From contig NZ_JSYP01000015.1 of NCBI RefSeq assembly GCF_000813005.1, positions 119,835 to 183,834 on the forward strand: 64,000 nucleotides of DNA, read 5' to 3'. Both the position numbers and the translations under genes were made by a program. The notes below the pieces were generated by a model. It saw only the letters and a program-made list of their open reading frames with translations, searched no databases and had not been told where the DNA came from. The stretch is from Flavobacterium sp. KMS. GTDB lineage: Bacteria > Bacteroidota > Bacteroidia > Flavobacteriales > Flavobacteriaceae. Positions 1-6,616 of the stretch are shown in pieces. Within the stretch, counting starts at the first letter, position 1, and every line of letters begins with the position of its first letter.

Positions 1-486
1 ATGTATAATAAGGTTGATATAATTACGAATTAAATCATCTTTAAATATATAGTCAGTATTTTGTTCCGAGAGCATTTTCTTAAACATTGTAGCAATAAAA
101 CTCTCCTGTTCAGCAGTTAAAGAAAAAATAGGTGTCCCTCCTATTTTAAATAATGGAGATTCGTTAAGACTCTGAGAACGATCTTGCTTCTTTATAAAAT
201 CTTCTGTAAAAACGCAGGCATATCCATTATAAGATGGCGATATAATTTCCCAAGAGTAAGGAATATGAGGATTACCAAAAAACAATATAGTACCATCAGT
301 CTCAATACCTCTGTCGGCATAATGAATAAAACTTTTGCTAGTATTAATGCATATCTTATAAAAATCTCTACGATTATAAGTAGGAATAGCATTAACACCA
401 CTTTTTACTTCATACACCTTAAAGCCCTTTAACTTTAAGTCATTAGTAGTAAAATCCGAAGCCTGAGTAACAATTTGATTATCCAT
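1..486 (-). CDS. AraC-type regulator, N-terminal part (runs off window)
   Basis: An open frame of 162 codons starts at the ATG on the minus strand at 486 and reaches base 1 without a stop, so the C-terminus is missing. The visible part resembles the cupin-like sensor half of AraC family regulators: SFIHYADRGIET, then TILFFGNPHIPYSWE, then YACVFTEDFIK. In this family the DNA-binding pair of helix-turn-helix motifs follows at the C-terminus; that part is outside the window, so the assignment is by pattern only. The start lies 5 bases after a TAACTTTG promoter element, which suggests a leaderless mRNA. Confidence 0.7.
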   Translation of the reverse strand, partial: MDNQIVTQASDFTTNDLKLKGFKVYEVKSGVNAIPTYNRRDFYKICINTSKSFIHYADRGIETDGTILFFGNPHIPYSWEIISPSYNGYACVFTEDFIKKQDRSQSLNESPLFKIGGTPIFSLTAEQESFIATMFKKMLSEQNTDYIFKDDLIRNYINLIIH

Positions 487-490
487 GCAG

Positions 491-498
491 CAAAGTTA
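491..498 (-). promoter_or_regulatory. -7 promoter element of the AraC-type gene
   Basis: TAACTTTG on the minus strand matches the Bacteroidota -7 consensus TAnnTTTG. Its last base is five bases before the A of the ATG at 486, so the expected transcript start falls on the start codon. Confidence 0.6.
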
Positions 499-581
499 AG
501 AAAATCAAATATAACTTGATTTAAAATTATTGCAATCAGTTTGTTATTATTTACCACAAAATTAAAGTATTAAAAACAAAA

Positions 582-948
582 AATCCGTGTCATCCGTGTT
601 TTCGCTTTAGCGAATCCTTATCATCCGCGTACCATTTTCGCAAAGAATTAGCCACAGATTTATAAAACAAAAAATCCGTATCATCCGTGTTTTCGCTTTA
701 GCGAATCCGTTTAATCCGCGTTCCATTTTCGCAAAGAGTTAGCCACCGATTTATAAAACAAAAAAACAAAAAATCCGTGTCATCCGCGTTTTCGCTTTAG
801 CGAATCCGTTTCATCCGCGTACCATTTTCGCAAAAAGTTAGCCACAGATTTATAAAACAAAAAATAGAAAATCCGTGTCATCCGTGTTTTCGCTTTAGCG
901 AATCCGCATCATCCGCGTACCCTTTTCGCGAAGAGTTAGCCACAGATT
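582..948. repeat. Four-copy intergenic tandem repeat (about 78-bp core)
   Basis: Cores start near 582, 673, 772 and 870. Each begins AATCCGTGTCATCCG, contains the perfect inverted repeat TTCGCTTTAGCGAA, then TCATCCGCGT, CATTTTCGCAAA, and ends TTAGCCACAGATT. Spacers are short A-rich runs (TTATAAAACAAA). Copies differ by a few substitutions. The whole non-coding stretch 487-1050 holds this array plus a short 'cattgcgaacattgcg' segment at 991-1027. Such sequences recur between genes in flavobacteria; no coding potential is seen. Confidence 0.85.
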
Positions 949-1050
949 CAAAGGATTAAAATAATTCTAATACATACTGGGATTTAAAAACATTGCGAAC
1001 ATTGCGTATCACTTTGCGCCCTTTGCGGTTAAATACCACACAACAAAAAA

Positions 1051-1734
1051 CTAATAAAAATTGGCTATTAATGTAAGTTGTTTAAGATCTAGTAATTGTA
1101 TTTTCCGACCTTCCATCCAGATAAGATTATCTTCTTTAAATTCATGAAGTACTCTTGCCAGTGTTTCATTTGCAGTACCTGCCATGTTTGCCAAATCGGC
1201 TCTGGAAAGCATTATAAAAACCTTTTTTTCGATATCACTTATTTTATATTTATCATGCAATATCAGTAAACTAAGAGCGACTCTTTCCCTTACAGTTCGT
1301 TGAGATAATACAGCCATTAAGTTTGCCATAACACTAAATTCATGACTTAAACTTTTTAATAATAATCTGGAAAAAACTACCGAAGTGTTCAGAATATGAA
1401 TAAAATCGTCTTTAGAAATAAATGAAATGATGGCATTTTCTATAGCAACAGTAGTATCTCCATACGATTCCTCGCTTAAAATGGCCGAATAGCCAAAAAA
1501 TTCTCCAGGATTGTAGATGTAAATTATCTGTTCCCTGCCGTCGTTATCAACTTTGTATTTCTTTATTTTACCAACCTTAACATAAAAAATACCTGTAGGC
1601 AAAGTTCCTTCAGTAAATATAGCTTCATGTTTGCGATATTTTTTATTATGCATAACCTCTTCGAGCATATCCTTATCATCTTCAGGAAGCTCATTTAAAA
1701 GATATTGGTTATTAAAAATAAATTTTGATATCAT
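1051..1734 (-). CDS. Crp/Fnr-family transcriptional regulator
   Basis: The 227-residue protein has the family layout: a cyclic-nucleotide-binding-like beta roll (about residues 20-115, with GREQIIYIYNPGEFFGY), a long dimer helix (about 118-145) and a winged helix-turn-helix (about 146-215). The recognition helix GTANETLARVL keeps Glu190 and Arg194, equivalent to the Glu and Arg that FNR uses to read TTGAT half sites. The protein contains no cysteine, so it cannot carry the Fe-S cluster of true FNR; a different ligand or heme is possible but not visible. Its promoter carries a perfect FNR-type box, suggesting autoregulation. It is transcribed divergently from the GcvH-like/methyltransferase pair. 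Confidence 0.9.
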   Translation of the reverse strand: MISKFIFNNQYLLNELPEDDKDMLEEVMHNKKYRKHEAIFTEGTLPTGIFYVKVGKIKKYKVDNDGREQIIYIYNPGEFFGYSAILSEESYGDTTVAIENAIISFISKDDFIHILNTSVVFSRLLLKSLSHEFSVMANLMAVLSQRTVRERVALSLLILHDKYKISDIEKKVFIMLSRADLANMAGTANETLARVLHEFKEDNLIWMEGRKIQLLDLKQLTLIANFY

Positions 1735-1778
1735 AATAAACTCAAAGTTAAGCTATTTTCTTTCCTACTTTGTAAATA

Positions 1779-1792
1779 TTGATTTAAATCAA
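1779..1792. promoter_or_regulatory. FNR-type palindrome TTGAT-N4-ATCAA
   Basis: The perfect inverted repeat TTGATTTAAATCAA equals the FNR consensus. It overlaps the minus-strand -7 element TAAATTTG (1797-1790) of the Crp/Fnr gene, where a bound protein would block RNA polymerase. It is also upstream of the plus-strand genes starting at 1912, so it could act on both sides. Confidence 0.75.
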
Positions 1793-1836
1793 ATTTAAGC
1801 ATCATTTTAGTCGTTATATTCTATTTTCAAGCTACT

Positions 1837-1844
1837 TACCTTTG
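1837..1844 (+). promoter_or_regulatory. -7 promoter element for GcvH-like gene
   Basis: TACCTTTG matches TAnnTTTG and would give a leader of about 60 nt. A weaker match, TATATTCT at 1815-1822, stands exactly 36.5 bp from the centre of the FNR-type box, the spacing seen at two other promoters in the window; which one is used is open. Confidence 0.5.
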
Positions 1845-1911
1845 TTTTATTCAAAAATTAAGTCACATTATACATTTTATAATAAAATGATATAATATAA
1901 AAACAAAAATT

Positions 1912-2283
1912 ATGTTTATTCCTAGAAGTCTTTATTACACTAAAGACCATTTGTGGTTACGAAAAATTGGATCATGCGATTTCTATATCGGTATTACAGA
2001 TTATGCTCAAAAAGAAATTGGAAAAATTGATTCAGTTGAACTAAAACTAGAAAGCAATACTATTAAAAAAGGCGAAACATGGGGAACTATTTATGGTACA
2101 AATAAAACTTTTACCCTTATCTCCCCTTTAGATTGTGAAATCACAGTAACTAATTGTATCTTAGAAAAAAATGCATCGCATATTAATACCGATTCTTATT
2201 ATAATTGGCTCTTAAGAGTAGTTATCACAATAGATAACAGTACTTTTTTGACCAATGAAGAGTACATACAGCTAACAAAATGA
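1912..2283 (+). CDS. GcvH-like protein with displaced lipoyl-lysine region
   Basis: The 123-residue protein follows the glycine cleavage H protein pattern: YYTKDHLWLRK near the N-terminus, then IGITDYAQKEIGKIDSVEL, GETWGTIYG, and ISPLDCEIT. In ordinary GcvH the lipoylated lysine (ESVKA) is 8 residues before the Pro of the following 'YAPVSGEI' hairpin. Here the only candidate, Lys65 in GTNKTF, is 7 residues before Pro72, and the ESVKA motif is gone. It may be lipoylated in a shifted hairpin or may have lost that role. It overlaps the next gene by ATGA, so the two are probably co-translated. No glycine cleavage partner is adjacent. Confidence 0.7.
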   Translation: MFIPRSLYYTKDHLWLRKIGSCDFYIGITDYAQKEIGKIDSVELKLESNTIKKGETWGTIYGTNKTFTLISPLDCEITVTNCILEKNASHINTDSYYNWLLRVVITIDNSTFLTNEEYIQLTK

Positions 2284-2876
2284 TTTTTAAAAACCTAAGA
2301 CAAAATATTGATATCGAAGATAGTACATTTAATCAATTGTACCCAACTCGTATTCAAAGACTTTCTGAACGACATTGGACACCAGTAGAAATAGCCAAAG
2401 TTGCAGCCGATTACCTAGTCGACAAACCTTATAAAAAGGTATTAGACATTGGTGCCGGAGCAGGAAAATTTTGCTTAGTGGGAGCTGCATCTACAAGAGG
2501 CTTTTTTTATGGAGTAGAACAAAGAGAATCACTCATAAAAGTATCTAAGAAAATAGCCGAAAAACACGATATAAAAAATGTAGAATTTATTCATTCAAAT
2601 ATCGATCAAATCTCATTTTCAGATTACGATGCGTTTTATTTCTATAACTCCTTTTACGAGAATATAGATATTACCTGTCCGATAGATAAAATCATACTTC
2701 CAGAAAAAGAATTGTTTCACACCTATTCTAATTATGTGAGAGAACAACTCGGCAAAACTCCCAAAGGCACAAGGCTCGTAACCTATTGGAGTACTTGGGA
2801 AGAAATTCCAGAAAGTTTTGACCTCGAAGAATCTGCCTGCGATGGAATATTGAACTTCTGGAAGAAAAAATCCTGA
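2280..2876 (+). CDS. Class I SAM-dependent methyltransferase
   Basis: 198 residues. Motif I is VLDIGAGAGKF (residues 54-64), followed by an acidic end of strand 2 (YGVEQRE) and FYFYNSFYEN where the catalytic motif IV usually lies. The start ATG overlaps the stop of the GcvH-like gene in ATGA. The substrate cannot be read from the sequence; the tight coupling to a lipoyl-domain-like protein and to a Crp/Fnr regulator is the best clue to its role. Confidence 0.8.
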   Translation: MIFKNLRQNIDIEDSTFNQLYPTRIQRLSERHWTPVEIAKVAADYLVDKPYKKVLDIGAGAGKFCLVGAASTRGFFYGVEQRESLIKVSKKIAEKHDIKNVEFIHSNIDQISFSDYDAFYFYNSFYENIDITCPIDKIILPEKELFHTYSNYVREQLGKTPKGTRLVTYWSTWEEIPESFDLEESACDGILNFWKKKS

Positions 2877-2899
2877 TTCTTTATTGCAATTTATACAAA

Positions 2900-2935
2900 A
2901 AAACCTGCCCGAAAATGATTTTCCGGGCAGGTTTT
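2900..2935. terminator. Bidirectional terminator hairpin
   Basis: AAAACCTGCCCG pairs perfectly with CGGGCAGGTTTT around an AT-rich loop, between the convergent methyltransferase and nucleotidase genes. Confidence 0.9.
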
Positions 2936-2959
2936 CTGCTTTAATAATAAAAGCAATAA

Positions 2960-3493
2960 CTATACTGCTTTATTTAAAACTGCAACAACTTCTTTCCAAT
3001 TGTTAACCCTTAAATGATGAGTTTGGTTTATATTATGAAACGCCGTAAACATAATAGGTTTTCCTATACAATAATCCAGATTCTTAGCATGATCATCAAT
3101 CATATAATCTGTATTAATAATTCTTTTGCTTCCGCATAAAATAATATTTTCCCATTTTATAAAAGGAAAATGCTCCTCAAGCCAGAATACTTTTTCAGAA
3201 AGAGACATCGGAAACTCCATGGCTGCAGAAACTATAAAAAGCTCATAGTTTTCTTGTAATTCAAGTAAACTCTCCACAGCATTAGGCATTACAGGTAATG
3301 TTCTAAAAAAATTCTCCGAATTTAAAATCCTACGCAAAATAGCTCTCTCCTTAAAAGCTTCCTCTTCAGTTAGCCCCTGAATACTATCTTTTGTAATCGC
3401 AGTTCCAAATTCATTATTATAATACGTGATTAAATGCGCCTCAATATCCGCAAGTACGCCATCCATATCGATAGCAATTGTTTTCTTATTCAT
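2960..3493 (-). CDS. 5'(3')-deoxyribonucleotidase-like HAD phosphatase
   Basis: 177 residues, the usual length of the NT5C (5' nucleotidase, deoxy, cytosolic type C) family. HAD motif I is DMDGVLAD with nucleophile Asp9 and acid/base Asp11. Later come FIVSAAME (motif II region, Ser89), Lys123 and the MIDDHAKN motif (Asp133-Asp134) that binds magnesium. Such enzymes dephosphorylate nucleoside monophosphates in the cytosol; substrate preference cannot be told. The gene is divergent from a DeoR-type regulator and shares with it a palindromic operator. Confidence 0.85.
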   Translation of the reverse strand: MNKKTIAIDMDGVLADIEAHLITYYNNEFGTAITKDSIQGLTEEEAFKERAILRRILNSENFFRTLPVMPNAVESLLELQENYELFIVSAAMEFPMSLSEKVFWLEEHFPFIKWENIILCGSKRIINTDYMIDDHAKNLDYCIGKPIMFTAFHNINQTHHLRVNNWKEVVAVLNKAV

Positions 3494-3510
3494 GATAAAT
3501 TATTTTGCGA

Positions 3511-3565
3511 CAAATTTATGCAAAAATTGCAATATATTGCAATTTTAACTTATTTTTGCAATATA
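3511..3565. promoter_or_regulatory. Divergent promoters with perfect 24-bp palindromic operator
   Basis: 3523-3546 is a perfect palindrome whose half is AAAATTGCAATA; a further half-site TTGCAATATA follows at 3556-3565. The minus promoter TAAATTTG (3518-3511) for the nucleotidase and the plus element TATTTTTG (3551-3558) for the DeoR gene flank it. A protein bound to the palindrome would sit over the upstream part of both promoters. Confidence 0.8.
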
Positions 3566-3577
3566 AATCCGCAACAC

Positions 3578-4327
3578 ATGAAAAAGGAAGAACGTCAGAA
3601 CGTAATTTTAGAATACCTTTCCAAAGAGCACAGAGTAACGCTAATAGAGCTTAGCGAATACTTAAACGTATCCGAAGATACCGTAAGACGCGATGTAAAA
3701 GAACTTTCTGATCAGGGATTACTCAAAGCAGTACGAGGCGGTGCAGTAGCTCCATCGCCAATACCGCTACATTATAGAAATAGAGAAAAACATGACCTCG
3801 AAAACAAAAAAATTATTGCCGAAAAAGCAATATCATTCCTAAAAGATGGTCAGGTAGTATTTATCGATGGCGGAACAACCTCAGTAGCATTAGTGGCAAG
3901 TTTTCCTTACGATTTAAAAATAACAATCATTACAAATAGCTTTCCAGTTGCGGCATTAGTAGAAGATTTGCCTAATATCGAACTAATTTTTGCAGGCGGA
4001 AAAATGTGCAAAACATCATTTGCAACCTCCAGTATCGAAACAATAGATTTCTTCAGAAACTTTAGAGCCGATGTCTGTATCTTGGGAGTTTGCAGCATAC
4101 ATCATGAACGCGGAATTACAGGCATTATGTACGATGATTCGCAAATTAAAAAGAACATGATACAAAATTCAAATTTTGTTATCGCATTAAGTTCTATCGA
4201 AAAAGTAGGAACTGCCGAAGCTTATTTTGTTTGCCCAATCAAAGACATTAATGTTCTCGTAACAAATAATGATCCCGAAGACAAACTATTAAAACCTTAT
4301 AAAGACGCAGGCGTAACAATAGTCTAA
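3578..4327 (+). CDS. DeoR/GlpR-family transcriptional regulator
   Basis: 249 residues from the ATG at 3578. I chose this start because the family always begins with the KKEERQNVILEYLSKEH type helix; the in-frame ATG at 3434 would run through the operator and promoter. The winged HTH is at about 20-60 (VSEDTVRRDVKELSDQGLL, with the family RRD motif), and the C-terminal part carries the sugar-phosphate isomerase-like DeoRC sensor domain (FIDGGTTSVAL, ITNSFPVA, GGK, LGVCSI). Members usually repress sugar or nucleoside metabolism genes and respond to a phosphorylated sugar. The palindrome just upstream is its probable operator. Confidence 0.92.
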   Translation: MKKEERQNVILEYLSKEHRVTLIELSEYLNVSEDTVRRDVKELSDQGLLKAVRGGAVAPSPIPLHYRNREKHDLENKKIIAEKAISFLKDGQVVFIDGGTTSVALVASFPYDLKITIITNSFPVAALVEDLPNIELIFAGGKMCKTSFATSSIETIDFFRNFRADVCILGVCSIHHERGITGIMYDDSQIKKNMIQNSNFVIALSSIEKVGTAEAYFVCPIKDINVLVTNNDPEDKLLKPYKDAGVTIV

Positions 4328-4339
4328 TACTATTTATAA

Positions 4340-4420
4340 GGAGCTAATCCAGCCATACACTGTATCTTTGCTTGCCTAAAGAAGGCAAACAAAGGATGCC
4401 GTTACTGTCTGGGCTAGGAC
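4340..4420 (+). ncRNA. Structured RNA-like element, copy A
   Basis: The element runs from GGAGCT to GGGCTAGG. CTTTG-c-TTGCC (4366-4376) pairs with GGCAA-a-CAAAG (4384-4394): ten pairs with one central C-A mismatch. CCAG (4349-4352) pairs with CTGG (4409-4412). It shares the blocks TACACTnTATCTTT and AAAGGATGCCGTT with the element at 23903-23983, while the stem bases differ in a compensatory way. It may belong to the Flavo-1 type of flavobacterial RNA motif; I cannot confirm that. The strand is inferred from the orientation of the gene just upstream. Confidence 0.6.
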
Positions 4421-4466
4421 TCCCGTTTTCCTAACAAATATAAGTTTAGACAAATCTTTACTACCT

Positions 4467-4504
4467 AAAAATCCTTTCAAAATCAAGATTCTGAAAGGAT
4501 TTTA
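4467..4504. terminator. Hairpin terminator
   Basis: AAAATCCTTTCA pairs with TGAAAGGATTTT after the DeoR gene. The rest of 4328-4637 is AT-rich and shows no gene beyond this hairpin and the RNA-like element. Confidence 0.75.
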
Positions 4505-4637
4505 CCCTTGTAAAAGTTTAAAACTTTGACTAAGGTTGTAATGGAGAATTTAATAGTGAATCAAATTGCAGAATCAGTTTCAAAATACAACATAACATAC
4601 AAAATAAAGTCTCCCAGAACTCAACCTAAAATATCGT

Positions 4638-5012
4638 TTAATGAAAAGTAAACTTCTCTTGTTGCTTTAAAATTCCAATACTAATTTTTCCATTTTTTTT
4701 TAAATATGGACTTAAAATAATATATTTCTCTCCGGGATAAATTATACTATAACTAAATGTGGTGTCTATTAATTTTATTTCTAAGTGATGTATTCCTTCT
4801 TCATTTATAAAAACTTTAATCGTTTCATGTGTAGGAACAACATTGGTAGATTTTAAATATATTTCCTTAACTTTCTTCCTGTCTAAATTTATTTCAACTT
4901 TCAAGTCATCGAGCTGGCTATTTTTTGGCTGTTCAATCGAGATTATAAACTCTTTATTAGTACAACTTATCAAAAAAAACATCATTATAATTACTATTGT
5001 AAACTTTCGCAT
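4638..5012 (-). CDS. Small hypothetical lipoprotein
   Basis: 124 residues with a lipoprotein signal peptide (MMFFLISC, lipid-modified Cys17). The mature part is a single small domain of alternating strands (KVEINLDRKKVKEIYLKSTN, HLEIKLIDTTFSYSIIYPG) with no recognisable family. It stands alone, separated by terminators on both sides. Probably anchored in the inner or outer membrane facing the periplasm. Confidence 0.75.
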   Translation of the reverse strand: MRKFTIVIIMMFFLISCTNKEFIISIEQPKNSQLDDLKVEINLDRKKVKEIYLKSTNVVPTHETIKVFINEEGIHHLEIKLIDTTFSYSIIYPGEKYIILSPYLKKNGKISIGILKQQEKFTFH

Positions 5013-5124
5013 TATTGATTAATTTTTTAGAAGTTTTTAAAAATAAATTTAACCTTATAAAAGTACTAATTTACTCAACAACAACTTTCATTTTAAAAAA
5101 CTTCATTTCCATTAAATACACAAA

Positions 5125-5158
5125 AAAACCTCTTGAAATTTTACTTTCAAGAGGTTTT
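5125..5158. terminator. Terminator of the RND efflux operon
   Basis: AAAACCTCTTGAAA pairs perfectly with TTTCAAGAGGTTTT just past the end of the minus-strand efflux operon. Confidence 0.9.
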
Positions 5159-5182
5159 GTAATCTAAAACAAAATTGCTTTT

Positions 5183-6616
5183 CTATTTCCAACCACCACC
5201 TAAGTCTTTATAAATATAAACTGCAGCATTAAGTTGTTCTTTTTTAGTATCTATTAATTCCAGTTTAGCTTCCAGAGCATCACGCTGCGTCATTAAAACT
5301 TCAAAATAATCAATTCTGGCAGATTTAAATAAATCATTAGAAATATCAATCGATTTGTTTAACGCATCTACTTGTTGCGATTTTAAATCATAACCTTTTT
5401 GAAGGTTATCTATTTTAGAAAGCTGATTAGAAACTTCTAAATAAGCGTTCAGAACCGTACGATCATAATTATACAAAGCCTGAAGTTGTCTTGCATTTGC
5501 ACTTGCAAACTCCGCTTTAATCGCATTACGATTAATTAATGGCGCAGCTAAATCTCCTGCTAAAGAATAAAGCAATGACTCTGGCATAGTAAACAAATAT
5601 GATGGTTTAAATGCTTGTACACCTATTGCAGCCGAAATATCTAGTGACGGATAAAATTCGGCACGAGCTACTTTTACATCCAGTTTTGCAGCCACTAACT
5701 CTAACTCTGCTTGTTTAACATCTGGACGATTCGCTAACAACTGCGACGGAATCCCAGAACTAACCGATGAAGGCAACAAAGCCAAGAAGTTACTATTATC
5801 TCTTTTAATCTCTTGAGGATAACGTGCTAACAAAAAGTTGATTTTATTCTCTGCTTCTTTTATCTTCTGAAGAATCTCGAATTCCATACTTTTTGAGGTT
5901 AAAACTTCAGCCTGAAATTTCTGAACACCCAATTCTGTTGCTCTTGCTGCTTCCTTCTGAACTTTTACAATTTCCAAAGCATTCGTTTGCAATTTTATCG
6001 TCTGCTTTACGATTTCTAGTTGGCTATCAAGAGCTAATAATTCATAATAAGAATCAGCAACTTCTGCAATAAGATTTGTAATTACAAAGTTTTTCCCTTC
6101 TACAGTCGCTAAATATCTGCTTACTGCTGCTTTTTTAGAATTGCGCAATTTTTTCCAGATATCAACTTCCCAATTTGCATAAGCCGAAATAGTAAAATCA
6201 CCCAGTGGATCTGGCGTTTCTCTACCAGGAGTTATTTCAGTAGAAGCATCACCAGCACCCTGGCTAGTATATCTTCCTACTTTCTCTACTCCTGCACCAG
6301 CACGTACGCCAACAGTTGGCAACAATAATCCTTTTTTAACACGAATATCATTTTTGGCAATTTCTATTTCTTGCAAAGTGATATTTAACTCCTGATTGTT
6401 TTTTAGAGCAACATCTATTAAATCTACAAGGTTCTGATCTTTAAAGTAATTATTCCACTTAATAGCCGACATATTTATCGTGTCTTTCTTGTCTCCAAAA
6501 GACTCAGGAACTGGAGTCTTTGGAGTTTCTGCTACTGTTTCTGGGGTCTTGCAACTTACTACAGCAAGACAAAGCCCTAAAGCAATAGCATATTGATGTA
6601 ATTTGAATTTATACAT
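5183..6616 (-). CDS. Outer-membrane efflux lipoprotein (NodT/OprM type, TolC family)
   Basis: 477 residues from the ATG at 6616; a TTG 12 bases further upstream is a poorer start. Signal peptide with lipobox LAVVSC (Cys22). The mature part has two outer-membrane efflux repeats with long helices (KNNQELNITLQEIEIAKND; LLANRPDVKQAELELVAAK), the second carrying the NRPDV motif typical of NodT-type factors. It forms the trimeric outer-membrane duct of a tripartite pump. The start overlaps the end of the RND gene by 8 nt, so it is the third gene of the operon. Confidence 0.93.
   Translation of the reverse strand: MYKFKLHQYAIALGLCLAVVSCKTPETVAETPKTPVPESFGDKKDTINMSAIKWNNYFKDQNLVDLIDVALKNNQELNITLQEIEIAKNDIRVKKGLLLPTVGVRAGAGVEKVGRYTSQGAGDASTEITPGRETPDPLGDFTISAYANWEVDIWKKLRNSKKAAVSRYLATVEGKNFVITNLIAEVADSYYELLALDSQLEIVKQTIKLQTNALEIVKVQKEAARATELGVQKFQAEVLTSKSMEFEILQKIKEAENKINFLLARYPQEIKRDNSNFLALLPSSVSSGIPSQLLANRPDVKQAELELVAAKLDVKVARAEFYPSLDISAAIGVQAFKPSYLFTMPESLLYSLAGDLAAPLINRNAIKAEFASANARQLQALYNYDRTVLNAYLEVSNQLSKIDNLQKGYDLKSQQVDALNKSIDISNDLFKSARIDYFEVLMTQRDALEAKLELIDTKKEQLNAAVYIYKDLGGGWK

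Noticed and set aside
184..432. Plus-strand reading frame opposite the AraC-type gene
   Set aside because: It lies wholly inside the minus-strand regulator frame that runs to base 1 and has recognisable family motifs; the plus-strand translation has none.
582..948. CRISPR array
   Set aside because: The repeated part is about 78 bp and the 'spacers' are short, A-rich and similar to each other; no cas genes are near.
3434..3577. N-terminal extension of the DeoR-type protein
   Set aside because: It would run through the palindromic operator and both promoters and overlap the divergent nucleotidase; the family N-terminus begins at 3578.
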